Assembly: GCA_938028705.1 (NCBI GenBank)
Contig: CALIZI010000371.1
Span: forward strand, 1 to 33,610
DNA from: an uncultured Saprospiraceae bacterium
GTDB lineage: Bacteria; Bacteroidota; Bacteroidia; Chitinophagales; Saprospiraceae
Length of the DNA: 33,610 nt
Direction: 5' to 3'
Shown here: piece by piece, positions 1 to 8,326 of the stretch
Numbering within the stretch: position 1 is the stretch's first letter
How the letters are laid out: each line of letters begins with the position of its first letter
The notes under the pieces: generated by a model
Told to the model about the DNA's origin: nothing
The model's database searches: none
Seen by the model: the letters and a program-made list of their open reading frames with translations, nothing else
Position numbers and translations under genes: made by a program

Positions 1-134
1 ATGTAGGAAATCAGGTGGAATACAGGTTGATTTTTATTTTAAAGTGGGATAAAATAGTGATAATCAATCCTATAAGGTTTTCGAAAACCTTATAGGATTT
101 GGGCTTGCTTCACATTCCACCTGATTTCCTACAT
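1..134. mobile_element. MITE-like palindromic element with 21-bp terminal inverted repeats
   Basis: The first 21 bases (ATGTAGGAAATCAGGTGGAA and one more) are repeated exactly in inverse orientation at 114-134. Inside lies a perfect 34-bp palindrome (66-99) built on CTATAAGGTTTTC and its complement, preceded by TGATAATCA. Both interior modules recur in other elements of this window that have different ends. There is no coding capacity. The window starts at the left end, so a target duplication cannot be tested and the element may extend further left. Confidence 0.7.
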
Positions 135-167
135 CAGCCAAAATCATATAATACAAATTATCACATT

Positions 168-248
168 TTTCTATTTTTGTTAATTTCTAAATTATTAAAA
201 ATAAAAATATTTCACTCGCGTATTATCGACACTTTTTTTATATTAAAA
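168..248. repeat. AT-rich core shared with the foldback elements at 11209-11532 and 30831-31290
   Basis: This AT-rich stretch follows the pattern TTTCTATTTT ... TTTTTAAAAATAA ... CGCGTAYTATCNACACTTT. It is matched at about 11426-11500 and 30942-31020, where it forms the centre of elements with tandem-repeat arms. Here no arms are visible, so it may be a decayed copy. The rest of 135-373 shows nothing recognisable apart from being the leader of the gene at 374. Confidence 0.45.
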
Positions 249-373
249 AATATATTCCTGATAAATTCTGGATTCATCAACACAGAGAGTAAGCCAAACA
301 ATTGATTTTTAAGCCATTGCGAAATTAATTACGAATCACTACATTCCCCACCTGTTTTTCAACCAAATATCTT

Positions 374-3300
374 ATGAAATACTTATACACGCTTTGTATC
401 ATATTTTCTTTTTGTCTGTTTTCCGCTGTTCATGCAGAAGAATGCGAAGTTACATACGCACCTTGTGATTCCAACAATATTATCTCTTTCAGTCCATTGA
501 GTGTTTGTAAAGATGCCACACCGAATATCATTCAACTGTCGAATGATATTGGAGGTGTCATTGGTAATCATACCTACATTATTGCTGATATTAATGGAGA
601 TATTGCTGCCTGGGATGCTAATGCAACTTCTTATGATATAAATACATTAGCACCCGGATTTTATTTGGTGTATGGTGTATCTTATCAAGGTATTCTTAAT
701 ATACAAATAGGAATGCCTATCAATTCCATAAGTGCTTCTGATTGTCTGACACTATCTACCAATCCTCTGTTAATTGAAGTTTCCGAACTGCCTTCTACGG
801 CAGTCGCAGGAGCGGACATAAATACCTGTAGTGCTACTTCGATAGAATTGGATGGAAATTCACCACAAGTGGGTACGGGAATGTGGACGCAGGTCAGTGG
901 CAATACGGCGGCTATTTTAAGTCCCGGTCAGGCTTCTACCATTGTGACGGATTTGATGACGGGTAGCTATCAATTTGAATGGTCTGTCAGTAGCGGAAAC
1001 TGCCTGATTTCGAGAGATACCGTCGAAGTAATTATTGGCAATACATCATTTCAAATAGATACCATTTATGTCAGTGATGAAACTTGTTCTGAAAATAATG
1101 ACGGTACGATCACCATAGAAGTGAGTGGAAATACATCAGGTCTTACTTACGATATCGGCACTATGTCGGTCACAACAAGTGTCGGTCAACATACCTTCAC
1201 CTCACTTCCTGCCGGAAATTATCCCATAACTATTTCTGATAATACCGGATGTAGTGCCAATGGCAGTGCTGTCATTGCAGAGCCTGATTCATTATATATA
1301 TCGGCTATTGCTACGGCAGAAAGTCAAGTCGGGGCTAGTGACGGTTCGATTGATCTGTGTGTAGAAGGTGGAACGTCACCTTATCAGTCTCCATCCATAT
1401 CACCAAATTTTCCAGTATTTACACTTCCTTTAGGTACTTGTGAGGGCAATTATGAAGTCAATAATTTACCCCCCGGTGATTATGTATTGACGATTGAAGA
1501 TGCCAACGGATGTACTGCAACAGATACCATTTCAGTGCCTCCCGCCAATTGTACCATAAAAATTGACTCCGTAACCGTAGATAGCCATGTGGCTTGTCAT
1601 GGTGATTTGAGCGGACAAATAACCGTCTATGCCAGTGGTTCGGATGACTACGAGTTTTCTAATAATAACGGAACATCTTATAATAACAGCAACAGTTCTA
1701 CATTTGCTTATGGCAATCTAGTCGGTGGAGATTATCATATTATTGTACAAAACAATATGGGCTGTGCCGATACGCTCGCCAACCCTATAACCATCATAGA
1801 ACCTGCAGATTTTCTTACTACGGGATTGATGACAGAAGATGTATCGCAGCCCGGAATGAGTGACGGACAAATCGAATTTTGTCTTAACGGAGGAACACCG
1901 CCCTACACTGCAACTTATACGGGCAATGATACCGGAACAACAGGCAATTTTACAGATGTCGGTGGCAATTGTTCCGCTGATTTTGAAGCTACCGGATTAC
2001 CTGCCGATACTTATGTTATTGAAATTATTGATTCGATGGATTGTCCAACAACTTTTGATGTCATTATTAATGACTTTGATTGTTCTACATTTTCGGTCAA
2101 TATCACTACCAATGATGCACTTTGCAATGGCGACAATACCGGAAGCATAGCCATTAATACATCTGGTGGATTTGCGCCTTTTGATTTTGTTATATATGAT
2201 GGATTGACATCGGATACTGTCTCCACAAGCATACCCAATCATACCTTTATTAATTTGCCCGCAGGGGAATACGCTATTACTGCCATGCACTCCAATGAAT
2301 GTGCAGAAGTCAATCAAATTTCCATTAGCGAACCATTAACCATTACCGTAAATAACAGCATAGTCAATAACCCGACGACCATTAATGGTACAGACGGAGA
2401 GATATGCTTTACGCCCACAGGCGGAACCGGAAATTATACCATCACAGCCGACTGTGGTACAGTCATTCAAGGTAGTGGCAACTGCGGAGGCAGTTATCAT
2501 ATTCCCGGATTAGAGGCAGGCGTTTGTAATATTGAAATTAAAGATGAAAATAACTGTGTATATACTCATGTAGAAACCCTTTCAAACCCCAACTGTGTCG
2601 GGTTTTCATTGGATGATGTAGAGTCAACTAATATATTATGTGGCGGAGAAATGACCGGAACGATTACCGCAGTCGTCACCGGTGGTCAAGCTCCTTATCA
2701 ATACTCTATTGACGGAGCCATGAACTCCGTCGGAAGTACCAATAGCACCTACACTTTTGCAGGGCTTTCTCCCGGTATGTATAATGTGGTGGTTACTGAT
2801 GACAGAGGATGTTTGACAAGCGTTTCTGTCGTAGAAATTACAGAACCCGATGCACTCAATGTAACAGTCGAAGCTACTGCCACTTGTTCGGGCGAAGAAA
2901 GCGGTGGCATAGACATCAGCGTGACCGGAGGTACTTCGCCTTACATATATTTTTGGAATACAGGCAATGCAGAGGAAGATATTGACCAACTCGCCGCAGG
3001 CACCTACATAGTCACTGTCACTGACGACAATTCCTGTACCTACGAAGAAACCATAGAAATATCTGAGTATCCTGCTATTACCGTAGATGCAGGCATGAAT
3101 GTCATTATTGATGTAGGTGATTCTACACAAATCAATGCCAACATTTCAGCTACACAAGATTATACTGTTAGTTGGTCACCAGCCAGTGGATTAAGTGACC
3201 CCGCTAGTCTGACGCCTGTTGCCAATCCACTTGCCACAACACTCTACACCCTTAGCATCACCTCCGATGAAGGCTGCATATATACCGACAACATTACCGT

Positions 3301-3595
3301 ACAAGTCAATGCACTGCGCGATGTCATAGCTATTCCTTCTGCCTTTACACCGAATGGAGACAACGAAAATGACGATTTTAAAGTATTGATACAAGGTCAG
3401 CATGAACTACTTGAGTTCTACGTTTTTAATCGTTGGGGAGAACAGATTTTTTACTCCACCGACATCAATACAGGTTGGGATGGCACGTATAAAAACCAAG
3501 ACCAACCCATAGGTACTTATGTATATCTTGTCAAATATCGTAGTGCATCAGGTAGTTTGGTGGACAAAAGCGGAGACGTAACTTTACTGCGCTAG
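374..3595 (+). CDS. Secreted SprB-repeat protein with gliding-motility-type (T9SS type B) C-terminal domain
   Basis: A 1073-residue exported protein. It opens with a signal peptide (MKYLYTLCIIFSFCLFSAVHA, about residues 1-21). From about residue 225 to 900 two kinds of repeat alternate: SprB-like units with a C-x-G-(D/E)-x-(S/T)-G signature near residues 235, 405, 581, 753 and 835, each ending in a (L/V)xxGxYxxxxxDxxxC strand pair, and units with an SDG-x-I-x-(F/L)C-x-x-GG signature near residues 319, 494 and 671. The last 85 residues (IPSAFTPNGDNENDDF, FNRWGEQIF, WDGTY, PIGTYVYLVKY) match the gliding-motility-associated C-terminal domain, which directs cargo through the type IX secretion system. 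Its role is probably adhesion or matrix formation at the cell surface; SprB itself is a gliding adhesin, but gliding cannot be inferred here. The gene stands alone, with repeat-filled gaps on both sides. The ATG at 374 precedes the signal peptide directly. Confidence 0.9.
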   Translation: MKYLYTLCIIFSFCLFSAVHAEECEVTYAPCDSNNIISFSPLSVCKDATPNIIQLSNDIGGVIGNHTYIIADINGDIAAWDANATSYDINTLAPGFYLVYGVSYQGILNIQIGMPINSISASDCLTLSTNPLLIEVSELPSTAVAGADINTCSATSIELDGNSPQVGTGMWTQVSGNTAAILSPGQASTIVTDLMTGSYQFEWSVSSGNCLISRDTVEVIIGNTSFQIDTIYVSDETCSENNDGTITIEVSGNTSGLTYDIGTMSVTTSVGQHTFTSLPAGNYPITISDNTGCSANGSAVIAEPDSLYISAIATAESQVGASDGSIDLCVEGGTSPYQSPSISPNFPVFTLPLGTCEGNYEVNNLPPGDYVLTIEDANGCTATDTISVPPANCTIKIDSVTVDSHVACHGDLSGQITVYASGSDDYEFSNNNGTSYNNSNSSTFAYGNLVGGDYHIIVQNNMGCADTLANPITIIEPADFLTTGLMTEDVSQPGMSDGQIEFCLNGGTPPYTATYTGNDTGTTGNFTDVGGNCSADFEATGLPADTYVIEIIDSMDCPTTFDVIINDFDCSTFSVNITTNDALCNGDNTGSIAINTSGGFAPFDFVIYDGLTSDTVSTSIPNHTFINLPAGEYAITAMHSNECAEVNQISISEPLTITVNNSIVNNPTTINGTDGEICFTPTGGTGNYTITADCGTVIQGSGNCGGSYHIPGLEAGVCNIEIKDENNCVYTHVETLSNPNCVGFSLDDVESTNILCGGEMTGTITAVVTGGQAPYQYSIDGAMNSVGSTNSTYTFAGLSPGMYNVVVTDDRGCLTSVSVVEITEPDALNVTVEATATCSGEESGGIDISVTGGTSPYIYFWNTGNAEEDIDQLAAGTYIVTVTDDNSCTYEETIEISEYPAITVDAGMNVIIDVGDSTQINANISATQDYTVSWSPASGLSDPASLTPVANPLATTLYTLSITSDEGCIYTDNITVQVNALRDVIAIPSAFTPNGDNENDDFKVLIQGQHELLEFYVFNRWGEQIFYSTDINTGWDGTYKNQDQPIGTYVYLVKYRSASGSLVDKSGDVTLLR

Positions 3596-3630
3596 ATTGA
3601 ATATAGTTCCCAAAAGTGGGTATTATACAT

Positions 3631-3847
3631 TAGACTTGTTTAAACTTAAATATTTTGATTATCATTGTTTTATTAATTAAAAATAATTTAATTTAATTAA
3701 AATAAAAAATATTTTTTATTTATAATTTTAAATATTTATATAAATTGTTTTTTATATAAATTGTAAAATAAGATTTAATTTATAATAATTTATTTTTATT
3801 TATTAAAATTAATCTAAATCGTTGATTATCAAGGTCAAACAAGTCTA
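3631..3847. mobile_element. TAGACTTGT-family MITE-like element, copy 1
   Basis: The arms TAGACTTGTTT (3631-3641) and AAACAAGTCTA (3837-3847) are exact complements around an AT-only centre. TTGATTATCA occurs near both arms. Read in reverse complement, the first 45 bases align with the left part of the element at 22641-23051, so the two are one family. No clear target duplication. Confidence 0.6.
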
Positions 3848-3886
3848 TTAATTGTTTCAAAATTTTCCGTATTTCATAACGTAAAA

Positions 3887-3966
3887 GTTGTCAGACGAAT
3901 TCTTTTGTTGAAAACGAATATCTATCAAATAACCGGTGCATTATAAAACAACATTCGTCTGACAAC
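3887..3966. repeat. 80-bp palindrome with 14-bp perfect arms
   Basis: GTTGTCAGACGAAT (3887-3900) is the exact complement of ATTCGTCTGACAAC (3953-3966). The left half and its interior (about 44 bases) recur as a direct copy at 4784-4828, so this is a dispersed repeat and not a one-off terminator. Confidence 0.6.
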
Positions 3967-4012
3967 TCTCCCCGCTCTGATTTTTGGGAACTACATATTC
4001 AACTTGGGTTAA
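3953..4012. repeat. Left arm of a 60-bp inverted repeat flanking the lipoprotein gene
   Basis: This segment equals the reverse complement of 4738-4797 at 57 of 60 positions. The pair encloses the small gene at 4146-4502 and the element at 4515-4668. Such a pair could mark a gene-carrying foldback element or independent insertions in opposite orientation. Confidence 0.7.
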
Positions 4013-4145
4013 TGTTTTGGTAGAACAAAACTGCAAAGTTTTATCAACTGCCATTCACCCTTCACTGAAAAGATACTACTTTAGTAATTCCATTGTCAAA
4101 CCGTTTTACACGACCTATCTTTTTATTCATAAAATCACTTTAATA

Positions 4146-4502
4146 ATGAAAAAAGCCATTTTACATTCACTCCTTATATTATTTTTTGCTTGTGGCATAG
4201 GAAAAGGAGTAAACAACCCTGAAACTCATGTTCTGCGAATTATGCTGACCGAAAAGGCAGAATCTGCCGCTATTATCACAGATTATACGTCGTATGGATT
4301 GACCGAATTGAAGATTGTCAGTCTGTCGCAACCTCTATATGCTACAACGGTCAACCTCAATGATACTGACCTGACAAGACTGCTAGAAGCATTGAAAGCT
4401 GACGACAGGATTGTTTCTGCGGATAAAACAGAACAAAATCCAAGCAATTCAAATTCTACCAATGATGGTTTTGGAACATCGCGTCCTAAAAATAAAAATT
4501 AG
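4146..4502 (+). CDS. Small putative lipoprotein, function unknown
   Basis: A 118-residue protein that I do not recognise. The start chosen is the ATG at 4146, because it gives MKKAILHSLLILFFACG, a short charged N-terminus, a hydrophobic core and a lipobox-like FFAC; the frame upstream runs through repeat sequence. The mature part (LRIMLTEKAESAAIITDYTS and following) is mixed alpha/beta in character and ends in a low-complexity Asn/Ser/Lys tail. It would sit in the periplasm or at the outer membrane. The gene is bracketed by 60-bp inverted repeats (3953-4012 and 4738-4797), and its stop is followed 12 bases later by another element, so it may be carried within, or isolated by, repeat insertions. 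Codon use looks ordinary for the window. Confidence 0.6.
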   Translation: MKKAILHSLLILFFACGIGKGVNNPETHVLRIMLTEKAESAAIITDYTSYGLTELKIVSLSQPLYATTVNLNDTDLTRLLEALKADDRIVSADKTEQNPSNSNSTNDGFGTSRPKNKN

Positions 4503-4514
4503 GTGCTGTTCTAA

Positions 4515-4668
4515 CAATGTGTTCGCCAAATTAAAAATTACAAATTGAACGTGAATAGTTTATTTATTTTTATTTTTGTAAATAATTAATTTTTAATTAA
4601 ATATAAATTATAATTTAATTTTATTAATAATCAAAAAACACTGAATACCCAATTTGGCGAACACATTG
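4515..4668. mobile_element. 154-bp MITE with 18-bp perfect ends and a 7-bp target duplication
   Basis: CAATGTGTTCGCCAAATT (4515-4532) is the exact complement of 4651-4668. The same seven bases, GTTCTAA, directly flank both sides (4508-4514 and 4669-4675), as expected from insertion. The interior is almost pure A/T and holds TAATAATCAA. No coding capacity. Confidence 0.75.
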
Positions 4669-4737
4669 GTTCTAAGGGAACTCGCAACAAATACCCTAAC
4701 CAACCGGACTTTGGAGAATTTCAAAAGGGTACACAAA

Positions 4738-4797
4738 TTAACCCAAGTTGAATATGTAGCCCCAAAAAATCAGAGCGGGGAGAGTTGTCAGACGAAT
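4738..4797. repeat. Right arm of the 60-bp inverted repeat flanking the lipoprotein gene
   Basis: Reverse complement of 3953-4012 with three mismatches. It continues on its right into a direct copy of the first half of the 3887-3966 palindrome (4784-4828). Confidence 0.7.
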
Positions 4798-4995
4798 TCT
4801 TTTGCTAAAAGCGAAGATATTATCAAATTTGGACTTTGGACAAAATGGGAATTAGGAAATTGGAAAATTAGATTTATAATTATAACTCATTGATAATCAA
4901 TTGAATAAATTTTATTAATAAAATAAAACATGTAATTAATTATTTTTTGTAAAAATCTAAGAAAGTCCCGATAGTTATCGGGATTACCTAATTTC

Positions 4996-5290
4996 GGGTG
5001 TGATTCGTTTTTGTACCCATGCTCATTTTTAATTTTTATTCAATAATGGACGGCATTGGGCTTGAATTTGGGCTAAAACTCGTCAGACATTTTCAAAATC
5101 TACCGATGAACTCATTTTTTCCGACAAAGTTTAAATGTCAGACGAGTTTTAGCCCAAATTCGGAAAAAATATTCCATCCTAAACACAAATATATTATTAT
5201 TTTTTAAAATATACTATCGTCAAGTTAATTTAAAATTCGTAAAATATTGATAATCAAAAATATTAGTGGGTACAAAAACGAATCGCACCC
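4996..5290. mobile_element. 295-bp element with 23-bp ends (GGGTGTGATTCG...), inserted in the preceding element
   Basis: The ends at 4996-5018 and 5268-5290 are complementary with one mismatch. Comparison with 29588-29762 shows where it entered. It seems to have duplicated one of two tandem (C)AATTTC words, so the target duplication is imperfect. Its interior (about 5017-5232), read in reverse complement, is a diverged copy of the composite seen at 7219-7440 and 22687-22907. Confidence 0.65.
5064..5161 (-). repeat. GAATTTGGGCTAAAACTCG palindrome, copy 1 (inverse orientation)
   Basis: Arms of 29 bp (5064-5092 and 5133-5161) with one mismatch. Copies of the same 98-99 bp unit lie at 7285-7383 and 22754-22852. 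The loop differs most between copies, while the arms are nearly invariant. Confidence 0.75.
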
Positions 5291-5448
5291 CCCAATTTCC
5301 CAATTTCCTTTGTCCAAAGTCTAATTTGTGTACCCTTTTGAAAAAACTCCTTAAAATCATTAACTTTGAGCATAGCGAATCTACCAATAATGCAATAATC
5401 AGAATTTCCCGATTTTCCATTATCCAAATTTTAGTAAAGCATAAACGC

Positions 5449-7194
5449 ATGAAAAAGACCATTATATATTTACTCATTACTACATTTATCTTGGCTTGCA
5501 ATGTACCGCGCCAAGCCACCGAAATTAAAGATACCGTAACTAGGACGGAGCAAGTTACCATACCCAAATTTCCGCTGACCATGAACAAAGTCCTGATGGC
5601 AGACAAGGCGATGGTGGTGACAGCACACCCATTGGCTTCGGAGGTGGGTTTGGAGGTCATCAGGAAAGGCGGTAATGCAGTGGATGCTGCGGTAGCCGTA
5701 CAATTTGCTTTGGCGGTGGTATATCCCGTAGCCGGAAATATTGGTGGTGGCGGCTTTATGGTTGTTCGTTTCAAAGACGGTAAAACGACCACGCTCGACT
5801 TCCGTGAAAAAGCACCGCTTGCTGCACACCGAGATATGTATCTTGACGAGGAAGGCAATGTCATTGCAGGTTTGAGTCGGCGCGGACACCTTTCCGTAGG
5901 TGTGCCGGGAGCAGTAGCCGGGATGATTCAGGCGAATGAACGCTACGGAACGCTGCCTTTCAATGAATTGGTCGCACCGTCAGTACGATTGGCGAAGTAT
6001 GGCATTCCACTCACCGAGCGAGAGGCAGCCGCCTTGAACAGAAACCAAGAAAGTTTTGCCACACACAATCGGCACCAAACTGCTTTTCAAAAGGATGCGC
6101 CTTGGGAAGCGGGTGACATTCTTATACAAACCGACCTCGCACGCACGCTCCAACTGATTCACGATAAAGGTTTTGACGGTTTTTACAAAGGCGAAACGGC
6201 AGATGAAATTGTGGCTGAAATGCAGTCGGCTAATGGCATCATCACACACGAAGACCTTACAAAATATGAAGCCAAATGGCGTGAACCGATTGAGTTGGAT
6301 TATAAGGAGTATAAGGTGATTTCTATGCCGCCACCTTCGAGCGGCGGTATGGTGCTTGCTCAATTGTTGAATATGACTGAGCCGTATCCGCTCACCAAAT
6401 GGGGTTTTCAATCAAGGGAGAGTGTACACCTGATTACGGAAGCCGAGCGACGTGCTTATGCCGACCGTGCTGAATATATGGGCGATAGTGATTATTATGA
6501 TGTACCTGTCAGTCAATTGATTAGAAAGGAATACGCAAAGGAACGTATGAAAGATTTTGACCCAAACCATGCTTCGGTCAGCAAACAAATTACCGCAGGT
6601 GCGATGCCCGAAGGCGAACAAACGACGCATTTTTCGATAGTGGATGCAGCGGGAAATGCCGTTTCTGTCACCACTACGCTCAACACCGGTTATGGTTCAA
6701 AAGTGGTGGTCAAAGACGCAGGTTTTTTGCTCAATAATGAAATGGATGATTTCAGTGCCAAGCCCGGCGAACCCAATCTTTTTGGTTTGGTAGGCGCAGA
6801 AGCCAATGCCATAGCACCCGAAAAACGCATGTTGAGTTCCATGACTCCGACGATTATTGAAAAAGACGGTGACTTGTTTATGGTCGTCGGTACGCCCGGC
6901 GGTTCTACGATTATTACTTCTGTTTTTCAGACCTTTATTAATGTAGTCGAATACGGTTTGCCCTTGAAAGATGCGGTACACAATCCGCGTTTTCATCATC
7001 AGTGGCTGCCCGATAAGGTTTTTATTGAAGAAGATGCACTTGCACCAAAGACCATAGAAGCCCTTGAAAAAATGGGACATCATATCGAGAAAAGAGGAAA
7101 TATCGGACGTGTGGAAGCTATCCTAAAACACCCCGATGGAAAAATCGAAGGCGTAGGCGACAGACGTGGAGACGATAGTGCGGCAGGGTATTGA
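5449..7194 (+). CDS. ggt: Gamma-glutamyltransferase (glutathione hydrolase), lipoprotein
   Basis: A 581-residue member of the gamma-glutamyltranspeptidase family (Ntn hydrolases). The enzyme removes the gamma-glutamyl group from glutathione and related peptides. The precursor cleaves itself before a threonine that becomes the N-terminal nucleophile; here that is the first Thr of TTHFSIVD, Thr392, which agrees with the E. coli position. Other family landmarks: HPLASEVGLEVIRKGGNAVD near the N-terminus, GNIGGGGFMV, FREKAP, LNNEMDDFS and the GTPGGS loop. The ATG at 5449 gives MKKTIIYLLITTFILACN, a lipoprotein signal with cysteine 17, so the enzyme is probably anchored in the periplasm. The open frame extends upstream to 5266, but that part is repeat sequence. 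The gene is monocistronic by spacing, with repeat-filled gaps on both sides. Confidence 0.95.
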   Translation: MKKTIIYLLITTFILACNVPRQATEIKDTVTRTEQVTIPKFPLTMNKVLMADKAMVVTAHPLASEVGLEVIRKGGNAVDAAVAVQFALAVVYPVAGNIGGGGFMVVRFKDGKTTTLDFREKAPLAAHRDMYLDEEGNVIAGLSRRGHLSVGVPGAVAGMIQANERYGTLPFNELVAPSVRLAKYGIPLTEREAAALNRNQESFATHNRHQTAFQKDAPWEAGDILIQTDLARTLQLIHDKGFDGFYKGETADEIVAEMQSANGIITHEDLTKYEAKWREPIELDYKEYKVISMPPPSSGGMVLAQLLNMTEPYPLTKWGFQSRESVHLITEAERRAYADRAEYMGDSDYYDVPVSQLIRKEYAKERMKDFDPNHASVSKQITAGAMPEGEQTTHFSIVDAAGNAVSVTTTLNTGYGSKVVVKDAGFLLNNEMDDFSAKPGEPNLFGLVGAEANAIAPEKRMLSSMTPTIIEKDGDLFMVVGTPGGSTIITSVFQTFINVVEYGLPLKDAVHNPRFHHQWLPDKVFIEEDALAPKTIEALEKMGHHIEKRGNIGRVEAILKHPDGKIEGVGDRRGDDSAAGY

Positions 7195-7195
7195 T

Positions 7196-7546
7196 TGGTT
7201 GAACAGGTAATCAGATAATTAGCTTGGTAATGTCATGTTTTAAAAATAAAAATATGTTTGCGTTTAACATGGGATATTTTTTCCGAATTTGGGCTAAAAC
7301 TCGTCAGACATTTAAACTTTGCAGGAAAAATATGACATCATCGGTGAATTTTAAAAATGTCAGACGAGTTTTAGCCCAAATTCAAGAGCAAAAATGCCAA
7401 CTATATTAAATAAAAATCGAACATGACATTGTCAAGTTAGTTTTTTTATAAATAAAAAAAATATTTTAATAAAAAACATTATTAAACTTCTGAATATATG
7501 CTAATTAACATGTTCAACCAATTACCTGATGGCATGTTCAACCAAA
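7196..7546. repeat. Outer GGTTGAACA repeat pair around the 7219-7440 composite
   Basis: GGTTGAACAGGTAATCAG (7198-7215) has inverse, partly duplicated counterparts at 7508-7546, where TGTTCAACCAA occurs twice. The same words (GGTAAT, GTTGAAC, GTTCAACC) make the palindrome at 23438-23510. No target duplication is seen. Confidence 0.45.
7219..7440 (+). mobile_element. AATGTCATGTT composite MITE, copy 2, containing the GAATTTGGGCT palindrome
   Basis: Outer arms: AATGTCATGTT (7229-7239) and AACATGACATT (7420-7430), extending imperfectly to a TAACTTG-like word. Inside, at 7285-7383, is the 99-bp palindrome with 29-bp arms. The whole unit is about 95 percent identical to 22687-22907 by eye and is also present, more diverged and inverted, inside 4996-5290. 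The gap continues to 7825; apart from the hairpin at 7547-7570 and a small CAGG...CCTG hairpin near 7705-7723, I see nothing in it. Confidence 0.7.
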
Positions 7547-7570
7547 CCATAAGTTTTTTAAAACTTATGG
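7547..7570. repeat. Perfect 24-bp palindrome
   Basis: CCATAAGTTTT and AAAACTTATGG are separated by two bases. It resembles the CTATAAGGTTTTC palindromes inside the elements at 1-134, 11228-11370 and 17651-17811 and may be a relative. It is not followed by a clear T run. Confidence 0.5.
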
Positions 7571-7825
7571 CTATCTTGTATAATAATATGTTATTGTTTT
7601 GTAATTTTACGGTAATAGTCAAGCACACTTAACCATTACAACACTTTATGGCATGTAATTGGTGGGCTTAATAAATGATCGGACAAAATTAAGTAATTGA
7701 TTATCAGGTGTTTGAATCCTGATTTTCACAACCTATATGTTGTCCTCATCCTTACTTATACTTTTCAGAACCTAAATTCACTATAAAATGCACTGAAATT
7801 CAATCACCAACCTAGCTACTATCCA

Positions 7826-8047
7826 ATGACAAAAATTGAAATTATCGGCTTTATGGTAGAGCTGATGATATTCGGCGTGGCGGTATGCCTATACCTGTAC
7901 ACCGTCGGTATCTTTTCGTTCAAAGACCATAACAAGCGCAAACGACAAAACGAATTTATCAGCCAATATGGCAGGTGGATGCGTCCGCTTTCGTTGATAC
8001 TTATGGCGATTATGGCGGTCAATATCGGTTTACGATTTCTGTATTGA
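7826..8047 (+). CDS. Small two-helix membrane protein, function unknown
   Basis: A 73-residue protein with two predicted membrane segments (about residues 6-29 and 53-71) separated by a basic, polar loop (KDHNKRKRQNEF). The composition is typical of a real inner-membrane protein: the antisense frame is also open but makes less sense. The stop lies six bases from the stop of the convergent lipoprotein gene, so the two share a tiny 3' region. No family is recognised. Confidence 0.6.
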   Translation: MTKIEIIGFMVELMIFGVAVCLYLYTVGIFSFKDHNKRKRQNEFISQYGRWMRPLSLILMAIMAVNIGLRFLY

Positions 8048-8053
8048 CACCAC

Positions 8054-8326
8054 TCAATTGAATAGATTGTTCAGTCCTTCTTCCATCATATCTCCTGAAC
8101 ATTCTTCCAATGCTGCATTGAATTTTTTGAGCGCATCACCATTTAATGCTTTGCGGTGTTCTGAACGTATTTTATTACACTCACGAATCATTGAACCTAA
8201 CTTATTGTCTTCAAAATTTTTACGAATACAAGTACACACTTCTTTCGCTTTGGCTTCTGGAGTAAGCGGTATATTGCAACTGACTATACCTGTGAACAAG
8301 GCACTTATTAGAATGATATGTTTCAT
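8054..8326 (-). CDS. Small cysteine-containing putative lipoprotein
   Basis: A 90-residue protein starting MKHIILISALFTGIVSCN, a clear lipoprotein signal with cysteine at position 17. The mature part begins with an EVCTCIRKNF motif and has further cysteines (REC, EEC), so disulfides in the periplasm are likely. It resembles the many short Bacteroidota lipoproteins with a C-x-C helix, whose function is unknown. I chose the ATG at 8326; a GTG one codon earlier is also in frame. It converges with 7826-8047 and diverges from the XisI gene. Confidence 0.65.
   Translation of the reverse strand: MKHIILISALFTGIVSCNIPLTPEAKAKEVCTCIRKNFEDNKLGSMIRECNKIRSEHRKALNGDALKKFNAALEECSGDMMEEGLNNLFN

Larger units (their letters stand above)
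3598..4002. mobile_element. Composite inverted-repeat element with two further elements nested inside
   Basis: Three bases past the stop codon, the arm TTGAATATAGTTCCCAAAA (3598-3615) is matched in inverse orientation at 3982-4002, with a 2-base insertion. A third copy of the same arm lies at about 4750-4770. Within it are the TAGACTTGT element (3631-3847) and the GTTGTCAGACGAAT palindrome (3887-3966). No target duplication is evident. Confidence 0.5.
4832..5321. mobile_element. GACTTTGGACAAA element, copy 1, interrupted by another element
   Basis: The arm GACTTTGGACAAAATGGGAA and following (4832-4863) is matched in inverse orientation at 5292-5321. The left 150 bases align closely, in reverse complement, with the uninterrupted element at 29588-29762, including AACTCATTGATA and the AT-rich AACATGTAATTAATTATTTT. 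The alignment breaks at 4995/4996, where the 295-bp element below is inserted, and resumes at 5291. A perfect TCCCGATAGTTATCGGGA-type hairpin lies at about 4964-4982. Confidence 0.7.
4720..5342. mobile_element. Outermost shell of a four-level nested inverted repeat
   Basis: TTCAAAAGGGTACACAAATT and one more base (4720-4740) are perfectly complementary to 5322-5342. Inside lie, in strict nesting, the pairs 4832-4863/5292-5321, 4996-5018/5268-5290 and 5064-5092/5133-5161. On the left side, about 90 bases (4741-4831, containing the right arm of the 60-bp repeat) separate shell one from shell two; on the right they abut. That asymmetry indicates a separate insertion into the left arm. Confidence 0.65.

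Noticed and set aside
99-305. 68-codon frame upstream of the SprB-repeat gene
   Set aside because: It starts inside the element at 1-134 and continues through an AT-rich repeat core; no protein features.
2636-3130. Antisense frame of 164 codons in the SprB-repeat gene
   Set aside because: Low-information shadow of the repeats, with no start context or domain.
5266-5448. N-terminal extension of the gamma-glutamyltransferase frame
   Set aside because: The extension runs through nested repeat arms, while the ATG at 5449 starts a proper lipoprotein signal.
5220-5889. Antisense frames of 139 and 214 codons over the 5' part of ggt
   Set aside because: Shadows of the ggt reading frame with no recognisable domain.
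7224-7409. Two similar ~60-codon frames (7224-7409 and 22699-22881) that look like a conserved small protein
   Set aside because: They are the plus-strand translation of two copies of the same palindromic element; the third copy (inside 4996-5290) has a stop in that frame, so conservation comes from the DNA repeat.
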